A program made the translations under genes and the position numbers. Shown piece after piece: positions 33,752-42,752 of a stretch of 64,000 bases of DNA (position 1 is its first letter; each line of letters starts with the position of its first letter). Under the pieces are notes generated by a model, which was given only the letters and a program-made list of their open reading frames with translations, was not told the DNA's origin and searched no databases. Where the stretch lies: the NCBI RefSeq assembly GCF_024519315.1, contig NZ_JANIIC010000028.1:60090-124089 (forward strand). Direction: 5' to 3'. This DNA is from Streptomyces malaysiensis subsp. samsunensis (GTDB lineage: Bacteria; Actinomycetota; Actinomycetes; Streptomycetales; Streptomycetaceae).

Positions 33752-34699
33752 ATGAGTGAGCCGTACGACCTGATCACGATGGGCCGCATCGGAGTGGATC
33801 TCTATCCGCTCCAGACCGGTGTGCCCTTGCCGCAGGTTGAATCGTTCGGAAAGTTCCTCGGCGGCTCGGCGACCAATGTCGCGGTCTCCGCGGCGCGCTT
33901 CGGCCACCGCTCCGCGGTGATCAGCCGCACCGGGGCGGATCCGTTCGGCGACTACATCCACCAGGAGCTGCGGGCCTTCGGGGTGGACGACCGCTTCGTC
34001 ACCCCCGTCGAGCAGTACCCCACCCCGATCACCTTCTGCGAGATCTTCCCGCCGGACGACTTCCCGCTGTACTTCTACCGCCGTCCCAAGGCACCCGATC
34101 TGGAGATCCACTCCGATGAGCTGGACCTCGACGCCATCCGTGCCGCCCGGATCTTCTGGATGACCGGCACCGGGCTCAGCGAGGAGCCCAGCCGCACCAG
34201 CACCCTCGCCGCGCTCGCCGCCCGCGCCAAGAGCGGCACCACCGTCTTCGACCTCGACTGGCGGCCGATGTTCTGGGCCGATCCGGAGGCCGCCCGCCCC
34301 TTCTACGCCGAGGCGCTGCGCCACGCCACCGTCGCCGTCGGCAACGTCGACGAATGCGAGATCGCCACCGGGGCGCGCGAGCCCAAGGCATGCGCACAGG
34401 CGCTGCTGGACGCGGGCGTGGAGCTCGCCGTCGTCAAACAGGGCCCGCGCGGGGTGCTCGCCGTGCACCGCGACGGCACCACCGCGGAGGTCCCGTCCGT
34501 CCCGGTCGAGGTGGTCAACGGGCTCGGCGCGGGCGACGCGTTCGGCGGCGCCCTGTGCCATGGTCTGCTCTCGGACTGGCCCCTGGAGCGCGTCATGCGA
34601 TACGCCAACGCGGCGGGCGCCATCGTGGCGTCCCGCCTCGCCTGCTCCTCCGCGATGCCCACCACGGCGGAGGTCGAGGCCCTGCTGGCGGGGGACTGA
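33752..34699 (+). CDS. iolC: 5-dehydro-2-deoxygluconokinase
   Basis: 315-residue PfkB-family sugar kinase. The N-terminus YDLITMGRIGVDLYPLQ and FGKFLGGSATNVAVSAARFG are characteristic of IolC, and the C-terminal VNGLGAGDAFGGALCHGLL has the catalytic Asp. It phosphorylates 5-dehydro-2-deoxy-D-gluconate (DKG) to DKG 6-phosphate. First gene of the plus-strand iol operon behind a clear promoter. Confidence 0.93.
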   Translation: MSEPYDLITMGRIGVDLYPLQTGVPLPQVESFGKFLGGSATNVAVSAARFGHRSAVISRTGADPFGDYIHQELRAFGVDDRFVTPVEQYPTPITFCEIFPPDDFPLYFYRRPKAPDLEIHSDELDLDAIRAARIFWMTGTGLSEEPSRTSTLAALAARAKSGTTVFDLDWRPMFWADPEAARPFYAEALRHATVAVGNVDECEIATGAREPKACAQALLDAGVELAVVKQGPRGVLAVHRDGTTAEVPSVPVEVVNGLGAGDAFGGALCHGLLSDWPLERVMRYANAAGAIVASRLACSSAMPTTAEVEALLAGD

Positions 34700-34785
34700 C
34701 CACAGGCGCCGGACCCTCCCCTCGTCGGTCACGCGGCCCCGCGCTCCGTGTGCCCTTCATGAATCGCGAATGCGAGGAAATTCCC

Positions 34786-35673
34786 TTGAGTATCAGCGTT
34801 TCGGACCTTGTGACGGTGCGGAGCCGCCACCCGGAGGCCATCGCCGAGGCGGCCGCCCGCCGGGTCCGCCGCCCCCTCATAGGCGACAGCGGCCGTCTGA
34901 TGATCGTGGCCGCCGATCACCCGGCGCGCGGCTCCCTCGCCGTCGGCGGCCACAAGCTGGCCATGGCCAACCGGGTCGATCTGCTGGAGCGGCTGTGTAT
35001 GGCGCTGTCCCGTCCCGGGGTCGACGGGGTGCTCGCCACCGCCGACATCCTGGAGGACCTGCTGCTGCTCGGCGCCCTCGACGGCAAGGTCGTCATGGGC
35101 TCGATGAACCGCGGCGGTCTCGCCGGGGCCTCGTTCGAACTCGACGACCGGTTCACCGGGCACCGCCCCCAGGACATCGAGCGTCTCCGCTTCGACGCGG
35201 GCAAGCTGCTGCTGCGCATCGACTACGAGGACGCCGGTTCGCTGACCACCATGGTCACCACGGCCCGCGCCATCGACGACATGGCCGAGCGGCGGCTGCC
35301 CGTCTTCGTCGAGCCGTTCATCTCCCGGCGCACGGGCGGGAAGGTCGTCAACGACCTGAGCGCGGAGGCCGTCACCAAGTCCATCGCCATCGCCTCCGGC
35401 CTCGCCGGAACCTCCGCCTACACCTGGCTGAAGGTGCCGGTCACCGAGGACGCCGACGAGATGGCGGCGGTGATGGAGACGAGCACTCTGCCGGCGGTGT
35501 TGCTCGGCGGCGACGTGGGCAAGTCTCCGCAGGACCAGGAGGAGGCGTACGAGAAGTGGCGCAAGGCGCTGGGGCTGCCCACCGTGCAGGGTCTTGTCGT
35601 CGGGCGCTCGCTGCTCTATCCGGCGGAGGGCAGCGTCGAGACCGCTGTGGACACCGCCGTCGGCCTGTTGTGA
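34786..35673 (+). CDS. Cgl0159-family (beta/alpha)8 aldolase-like protein
   Basis: 295 residues from the TTG at 34786, which follows GAGGAAA; an ATG at 34759 would add nine residues. It resembles the Cgl0159/DhnA-like barrel (RLMIVAADHPARGSLAVGG, GVLATADILEDLLLLGA, YTWLKVPVTEDADEMA, PAVLLGGDVGKSPQD). It lies between iolC and iolB, where other bacteria encode the DKG 6-phosphate aldolase IolJ. No IolJ is in this locus, so this is the candidate for cleavage to dihydroxyacetone phosphate and malonate semialdehyde. The Lys in WLKVP may be the Schiff-base residue. Function is inferred. Confidence 0.8.
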   Translation: MSISVSDLVTVRSRHPEAIAEAAARRVRRPLIGDSGRLMIVAADHPARGSLAVGGHKLAMANRVDLLERLCMALSRPGVDGVLATADILEDLLLLGALDGKVVMGSMNRGGLAGASFELDDRFTGHRPQDIERLRFDAGKLLLRIDYEDAGSLTTMVTTARAIDDMAERRLPVFVEPFISRRTGGKVVNDLSAEAVTKSIAIASGLAGTSAYTWLKVPVTEDADEMAAVMETSTLPAVLLGGDVGKSPQDQEEAYEKWRKALGLPTVQGLVVGRSLLYPAEGSVETAVDTAVGLL

Positions 35674-35715
35674 CGCTACCCGACGTGATGCGAGGAAAGG
35701 CGGAGACCTCACGCC

Positions 35716-36648
35716 ATGACCACCACTGATCCGTTCCCCGGCTTCCATGTGCGGGCAGGCAAGGCGGCCGACGGCCCCTACGCCGTGGACATCACCCCCG
35801 AGCGGGCCGGCTGGGGCTACTCCAGCCTGCGGGTCCTCGATCTGCCGCCCGGCGGTTCGCACTCGCTGGTCACCGGTGACAGCGAGTGGATCGTGCTGCC
35901 GCTGAGTGGTGGCTGCACCGTGATCGCCGAGGGTGAGACCTTCGAACTGCACGGCCGGGAGAGCGTGTTCAGCGGGGTGAGCGACTTCGTCTATCTGCCG
36001 CGCGACTCCCACGCCCAGATCGCCAGCGGCGCCGGCGGCCGTTTCGCGCTCACCGGCGCCCGCTGCGAGCGCCGGCTGCCCGCACGCTACGGACCGGCCT
36101 CCGCCGTCCCCGTCGAGCTGCGCGGCAGCGGCAACTGCTCGCGCCAGGTCAACAACTTCGCCGCCGCGGCCCCTGCCGGAGGCGGAAAGTCAGGTGGCGG
36201 TTTCGAATGCGACAAGCTCATCGCCGTGGAGGTGCTCACCCCCGGCGGCAACTGGTCCTCGTACCCGCCGCACAAGCACGACCAGTGCCGCCCGGGTGAG
36301 GAGAGCGAGCTGGAGGAGATCTACTACTTCGAGATCGCCGAGGCCCACGGCAACGAGGGCGTCGGCTATCAGCGGGTCTCCCCGTCGGGCCACGGCCGCG
36401 GTACCGACGTCCTCGCCGAGGTCCGCTCCGGTGACACCGTCCTGATCCCCGACGGCTGGCACGGCCCCTCCATCGCCGCCCCCGGCCATGACATGTACTA
36501 CCTCAACGTCATGGCGGGCCCGGGGGAGGAGCGCGCCTGGCTCATCTGCGACCACCCCGACCACGCCTGGATCCGTGCCACCTGGCCGGACCAGCCCGTC
36601 GACCCCCGTCTGCCCCTCTATCGAGCACCCGCTGGAGACCCCCGATGA
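35716..36648 (+). CDS. iolB: 5-deoxy-glucuronate isomerase
   Basis: 310 residues with the bicupin IolB fold. Recognisable parts are YSSLRVLDLPPGGSHSL, the metal-site segment GGNWSSYPPHKHD with EEIYYFEI, and DTVLIPDGWHGPSIAAPGHD. It converts 5-deoxy-glucuronate to DKG, upstream of IolC. It is coupled to iolD by an ATGA overlap. Confidence 0.94.
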   Translation: MTTTDPFPGFHVRAGKAADGPYAVDITPERAGWGYSSLRVLDLPPGGSHSLVTGDSEWIVLPLSGGCTVIAEGETFELHGRESVFSGVSDFVYLPRDSHAQIASGAGGRFALTGARCERRLPARYGPASAVPVELRGSGNCSRQVNNFAAAAPAGGGKSGGGFECDKLIAVEVLTPGGNWSSYPPHKHDQCRPGEESELEEIYYFEIAEAHGNEGVGYQRVSPSGHGRGTDVLAEVRSGDTVLIPDGWHGPSIAAPGHDMYYLNVMAGPGEERAWLICDHPDHAWIRATWPDQPVDPRLPLYRAPAGDPR

Positions 36649-38531
36649 ACGCTTCGGCAGTGCGCCGCCTCACCGTCGCCCAGGCGCTGGTGGAGTTCCT
36701 GGCCCACCAGTACACCGAGCGGGACGGTCGGCGGCATCGTCTGATCAACGCCACCTGGGGCATCTTCGGCCACGGCAATGTGGCCGGGCTCGGCCAGGCG
36801 CTGCTCGAGTCCGGACCGGACACCATGCCGTATCTCCAGGGCCGCAACGAGCAGGCGATGGTGCATGCGGCGGTCGGCTACGCCCGCCAGAACAACCGGC
36901 TCGCCGCCCAGGCCGTCACCACCTCCATCGGCCCCGGCGCCACCAACCTCGTCACCGGTGCCGCGCTCGCCACCGTCAACCGGCTGCCGGTGCTGCTGCT
37001 GCCCGGCGACATCTTCGCCACCCGGCCCGCCGACCCGGTGCTCCAGCAGCTCGAAGTGCCGTACGCCGGCGACATCTCGGTGAACGACGCGCTGCGCCCG
37101 GTCTCCCGCTACTTCGACCGGGTGATGCGCCCCGAGGCGCTGATTCCGGCCGCGCTCCAGGCCATGCGGGTGCTGGCCGACCCGGCCGAGACCGGCGCCG
37201 TCACCCTGGCCCTCCCGCAGGACGTACAGGCCGAGGCGTTCGACTGGCCCGAGGAGTTCTTCGCCGACCGGGTCTGGCACGTTCGCCGCCCCGCCCCCGA
37301 AGCGGCCGAGGTGGCCGTCGCCGTGCGGGCGGTCCGCGCCGCCCGCCGGCCGCTGATCGTCGCGGGCGGCGGGGTCCACCACAGCGAGGCCGAGGGGGCG
37401 TTGCGCGCCCTCGTCGACGCGACCGGCATCCCGGTGGCCTCCACCCAGGCGGGCAAGGGCTCGCTGCGCTACGACCACCCCGCCGACATCGGCGGGATCG
37501 GCCACACCGGCACCGCCGTGGCGGACGACCTCGCCCGCGCCGCCGACCTGGTCATCGGCGTGGGCACCCGCTACAGCGACTTCACCACCGCCTCCGCGAC
37601 CCTGTTCGCGGACCCGGCCGTCCGCTTCCTCAACCTCAACATCGCACCGTTCGACGCCCATAAGCTCGCCGCCACCACCGTGGTCGCCGACGCCCGCGCC
37701 GCGCTCGAGGCGCTCACCGCCGAGCTGGCGGGCCACCGGGTCGACGAGGCGTACGAGGCCGAGTACCGCACCGGCAAGACCGCGTGGGAGCGCCGGGTGG
37801 ACGCCGCCTACGCCGCCGCGGACGAGACCGCCCGGCCATCCCAGACCCAGGTCCTGGGCGCGCTGGACGCGGTCGTCGGCGACGAGGACGTGGTGATCAA
37901 CGCGGCGGGCTCGCTGCCGGGCGACCTGCACAAGCTGTGGCGCGCCCGCTCCCCGCGCCAGTACCACCTCGAATACGGCTACTCCTGTATGGGGTACGAG
38001 ATTCCCGGCGCCATCGGCGTACGGCTCGCGGCGCCCGACCGGCCGGTCTGGGCGCTGGTCGGCGACGGTACGTATCTGATGATGCCCACCGAGATCGTCA
38101 CCGCGGTCCAGGAGGGCATCAACATCAACATCGTGCTCTTCCAGAACCACGGCTACGCCTCGATCGGCGGACTGTCGGAGGCCACCGGCGCCGAGCGCTT
38201 CGGCACCGCCTACCGCTTCCGGGATGCCGACGGGCAGTACACCGGCGATCCGCTCCCCGTCGACCTGGCCGCCAACGCCGCCTCGCTGGGTATGGACGTG
38301 CTGCGTGCGAAGAGCGTGCGCGAGCTGCGCGAGGCGCTCGCCGCGGCCCGCGCCTCGGACCGGTCCACATGTGTCTACGTGGAGACCGAAACGGCCGACA
38401 CAGTGTCCGGCGCACCCGAGGCACAGGCGTGGTGGGATGTGCCTGTCGCCCGGACCGCGACCCGTCCGGCCGCCGTGAAGGCCCGTGAGGACTACGACCG
38501 GCAGGCCGCCGCACGCCGCCGCCACCTCTGA
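36645..38531 (+). CDS. iolD: 3D-(3,5/4)-trihydroxycyclohexane-1,2-dione acylhydrolase
   Basis: 628 residues, a thiamine-diphosphate-dependent enzyme. The Glu that activates ThDP is in LQGRNEQAMVHAAVGYARQ. The ThDP/Mg motif is ALVGDGTYLMMPTEIVTAVQ with the following NHGYASIGGLSE. It hydrolytically opens the cyclohexane-dione ring to 5-deoxy-glucuronate. Length matches IolD. It follows iolB by translational coupling. Confidence 0.95.
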   Translation: MNASAVRRLTVAQALVEFLAHQYTERDGRRHRLINATWGIFGHGNVAGLGQALLESGPDTMPYLQGRNEQAMVHAAVGYARQNNRLAAQAVTTSIGPGATNLVTGAALATVNRLPVLLLPGDIFATRPADPVLQQLEVPYAGDISVNDALRPVSRYFDRVMRPEALIPAALQAMRVLADPAETGAVTLALPQDVQAEAFDWPEEFFADRVWHVRRPAPEAAEVAVAVRAVRAARRPLIVAGGGVHHSEAEGALRALVDATGIPVASTQAGKGSLRYDHPADIGGIGHTGTAVADDLARAADLVIGVGTRYSDFTTASATLFADPAVRFLNLNIAPFDAHKLAATTVVADARAALEALTAELAGHRVDEAYEAEYRTGKTAWERRVDAAYAAADETARPSQTQVLGALDAVVGDEDVVINAAGSLPGDLHKLWRARSPRQYHLEYGYSCMGYEIPGAIGVRLAAPDRPVWALVGDGTYLMMPTEIVTAVQEGININIVLFQNHGYASIGGLSEATGAERFGTAYRFRDADGQYTGDPLPVDLAANAASLGMDVLRAKSVRELREALAAARASDRSTCVYVETETADTVSGAPEAQAWWDVPVARTATRPAAVKAREDYDRQAAARRRHL

Positions 38532-38558
38532 CGTTTTTCGACAGAAAGGCCCGCACCC

Positions 38559-40055
<1,497 letters not shown>

Positions 40056-40108
40056 CCGGCTGTCCGACCGGCCCCTGCGCGCACGGGACGCGCGTGCCCC
40101 TCGCCCCA

Positions 40109-40126
40109 GCCCGCTCGGGGGCGGGC
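40109..40126 (+). terminator. Possible hairpin after the iol operon
   Basis: GCCCGC (40109-40114) pairs with GCGGGC (40121-40126), 54 bases after the mmsA stop, in a C/G-rich stretch. The 6-bp stem is weak for a terminator. Confidence 0.4.
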
Positions 40127-40253
40127 GGGGGGCTTCAGTCGTCAGCACCCACGCCCGAACCCGAGGCCGACCCCGCGCTCCACCAGGGAAGCACCCCATA
40201 GCCCCACCGTCAGCACCCCGGACAAGATCACCAACAGAGCCGCGGCATTGGGG

Positions 40254-40856
40254 CTAGGAGTGCTCGATCGTCTTTCCCTCAGGGACTTGGTAGCAGCCTG
40301 AGGTGACTTCGATGCCGATGCTTGGGGTGTCACGCTTGCTGTACCCGACGATCCAGACGCTCATCTTCTCGGAGTCGTTGTCGGCGACGATATTGAGGTT
40401 CTTGTTCGCACTGTTGTCGCGGTAAGAGCTCTTGATCACCCAATCGCCCGTACCGAGTTTCTCCTCGAGGTTCTTCATGGCGACGTCGTTGTCCGCGCCG
40501 GACTTGGGCTTGAAGTTCCACGGGTGGTAGATCTGGAAGTACTTGTCCGGGTCCTTGCCGGAGCACGCCTTGACGCCGGGCCCGGGTTGGGACGCTGTAC
40601 CGGGCACGCCGATGAAGTCGTAGATCTGGCTGGAGACCGCTTTCACGGCGGCAACCGCCTCGTCGGTGCCGGCCGTGCCCGCGTGGGGAATCCCTGGGGC
40701 CGAGTCGCCCGACTCGCTGGTATTGGTGGCGGGAGATTCCGAGGTGTCGTCGTTGGTCATGCCGCATCCACTGAGAAGAAGGCCGGTCAATACGAGAGGG
40801 GACACGGCACTGCCCGGGCGACGCCGATGAGCGGTGGAGAGCGGTGCGCGGAGCAT
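40254..40856 (-). CDS. Lipoprotein of the ESX-like operon
   Basis: 200 residues. The signal has a long basic n-region (STAHRRRPG), a hydrophobic core and lipobox LLSGC, then a Ser/Thr/Asp-rich tether. The domain contains VSSQIYDFIGVPGTASQPG, CSGKDPDKYFQIYHPWNF and a later SIGIEVTSGCYQVP, with two Cys likely disulfide-bonded. It is the last gene of a minus-strand operon with WXG-like proteins. Function unknown. Confidence 0.75.
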   Translation of the reverse strand: MLRAPLSTAHRRRPGSAVSPLVLTGLLLSGCGMTNDDTSESPATNTSESGDSAPGIPHAGTAGTDEAVAAVKAVSSQIYDFIGVPGTASQPGPGVKACSGKDPDKYFQIYHPWNFKPKSGADNDVAMKNLEEKLGTGDWVIKSSYRDNSANKNLNIVADNDSEKMSVWIVGYSKRDTPSIGIEVTSGCYQVPEGKTIEHS

Positions 40857-40926
40857 GCGAGTCCTTGGTGTCGTTCGGCAGGTCGATGGTGGGCCGGTGG
40901 GTGTTTGCGCGCCTGGGTGGGATTCG

Positions 40927-42059
40927 TTACCAGGGAGCGGTGACGTCGCCGTACTCGCCGACCACGACCAACGCTTGGTTCTTCAGCGCAGTCGTGCCCT
41001 TGTTCCAGTACTCACTGTGGCCTTCCGCTCCCGTGGTCGCTTGGGGGCCGCTGCCCTCGGCGTGCGTGTTCATCTGGTGCGCGCCGAAGGCGTCGTCCTT
41101 CTTGTCCCACTCCATCCACTCGTCGGTGTGCACCTTGGAGGGGAACATGCCGGCGGTGATCCACGTCCACTCGTTCGCGGGCGGCTTGGGGATCCCGTTC
41201 AGCTCCGTCTGGTACTGGCCCCGCTTCTCGTCGAGGACGATACGGTTGGCCTCGTCCCGAGCCGTGGCGGGCAGGCCATCGAGCCCGCCGACGGTGTTCG
41301 GCTGGAGCGCGGTCCAGGCCGCCTGCTGTTCGGGGTCGAGCCCCTTCCACCAGTCCGCGTTGGCCTTCGGGCTGCCGTCCTTAGGGGGCTGCGGCAGGGA
41401 GTCCAGATAGTCCTGGCCCGCCCTGCGGACGCCCTCCGTGTCCTTCCCCGCGTCCGCCCAGTCCTCAGCGGACACGACCAGGTCGTCGTCCGCCTTGAGC
41501 TTGCGCAGCTGCGGCGCCCACTTCTGGTCCGCGTCCGTGGCCTCCTTCAAAGCCTCCGCGATGCGGTTGGCGACGCCCTGGCTATCGCGTAGTTCGGGTT
41601 CGGGTCGAAGTTGCCCGCCTGGCGCTGGATCGCCCGGACCTGCTCGGACAGGGTGCCGCTGGCCGAACCGGGCTGCGGCGGGGAACCGCCCGGGTTCTCA
41701 CCGGCCGCCGGATAGGCCACCGAGCCATCGGCGCCCACCGTGAACTTGTGCTCGGCCGCCTCCGACAGCGCCCGCTTCAGTTTGTCCTGCGCCGGGCGCA
41801 TGTCCGCCGCGAAGGCGTTCAGGGCTGTGCCGATCAGGCCGCACTCGACCTGCACGTAATGGAAGTCCTTCGCCACCTCGCGCAGTTGGACGACCGCGGC
41901 ATCGACCGCCTCACCCCTCAGTGCCTTCCGCATCTGGACGGTGATCCGCTGCTCCAGCGCGTCCTTCGCCTGGCTCCCCATGTCGCTGACCGAGCGGTAG
42001 CCGGTCGCCGCTTCCTCGAACTCGTGCAGCTTGAGCGTCTTCAGCGCCTCGATGTCCAT
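40927..42059 (-). pseudogene. WXG-like secreted protein gene broken by a 1-base frameshift
   Basis: Two frames together encode one protein. The first, from the ATG at 42059, has a WXG100-like helical N-terminus (EFEEAATGYRSVSDMGSQAK, VQVECGLIGTALNAFAADMR) and goes off frame after NFDPNPNY. The second continues with NRIAEALKEATDADQKWAPQ, DGLPATARDEANRI, then FGAHQMNTHAEGSG, and ends at 40927. Adding one base between 41589 and 41590 (TACGCGAT back to TACCGCGAT) restores NPNYRDSQGVANRIAEA and a continuous 377-residue protein of normal family length. It is either a recent pseudogene or a sequencing error; no other lesion is visible. Confidence 0.82.
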
Positions 42060-42067
42060 GGCTCAGG

Positions 42068-42397
42068 TCACTTTCCCTCGCCGCCGACGGCCGGGGTGTC
42101 GCGGTACTGCTTTCCCATCTCCACGAAAAGGCCCTTGACGTTCTCGTCGGTGAGTAGCAGGTCCTTGCCCGCCCGCTCCAGGTTGCCTTGCAGCGTGGTG
42201 CATCGCCCGGACAGTTTGTCCAGGTACGTCTTCCAGCTCTGGTAGACCTCGGACTGCGCCGCCGCGGTCTCCACCCCTCCGTCGGTGGCAAGACCGTGCT
42301 GGCCGGTCTCGAGGGAGGTCAGCACCTTCTTCGCGTTGCCGCAAAGACCCCCGACGGCGCTGCCCGCCGCTGTCCACGCGGTCTTGCTGGACTTCAC
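42068..42397 (-). CDS. WXG/ESX-like helical protein
   Basis: 109 residues from the GTG at 42397, which overlaps the stop of the 34-codon gene upstream (GTGA). Mainly two long helices: SKTAWTAAGSAVGGLCGNAK and QSEVYQSWKTYLDKLSGRC, with a central SWKTYL in place of a canonical WXG. The C-terminal GKQYRDTPAVGGEGK is a family tail. It probably partners the WXG-like protein encoded next, possibly as a type VII secretion substrate or chaperone. No secretion ATPase is nearby. Confidence 0.7.
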   Translation of the reverse strand: MKSSKTAWTAAGSAVGGLCGNAKKVLTSLETGQHGLATDGGVETAAAQSEVYQSWKTYLDKLSGRCTTLQGNLERAGKDLLLTDENVKGLFVEMGKQYRDTPAVGGEGK

Positions 42398-42498
42398 GCC
42401 CCCTCGGCGCCGCCGTCCCCGGCGCTCGCCAGCCGCATCCCGGGCCCGCCTGCGGCGCCGTCCTTGAGACGCGCCCATTCCTCCTCGAACGAAGCCAT
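42394..42498 (-). CDS. 34-residue leader protein of the ESX-like operon
   Basis: A very short gene: ATG at 42498 after a GGAGGGGG ribosome site, product MASFEEEWARLKDGAAGGPG followed by MRLASAGDGGAEGA. The stop overlaps the next start by GTGA, so it couples translation of the WXG-like protein. The same MASFEEEWARLK opening is known to me from other Streptomyces WXG-like operons, so it is likely real rather than chance. Function unknown. Confidence 0.6.
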   Translation of the reverse strand: MASFEEEWARLKDGAAGGPGMRLASAGDGGAEGA

Positions 42499-42752
42499 CT
42501 TCCCCCTCCACTACGGCTTGAGCCGCTCATCACCCTCATCAGCCGCTGCCAGGCTAGAGGGAACAATACGGCGGCTCATGAGCACACGTACTCACAAACC
42601 GGGACGCATCTCCAGACGTCGGCCCGTCGTGAAGGGCCGACTCACGGCAGGTGAGGGGGCGGTACGGATGTGGTGGGGGGTCTCCGGAGGCGACGCCCAG
42701 GGACCGGAACGGTTGGTTCAGTTCTCCTGGGGCCACCCCGTAGTCTCGCCGT

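Noticed and set aside
40142..40333. 63-codon minus-strand frame with a hydrophobic stretch AALLVILSGVLTVGLWGASL
   Set aside because: It resembles a small membrane protein, but its first part overlaps the lipoprotein gene in another frame and no start codon with a ribosome site precedes the hydrophobic part. It may be a remnant.
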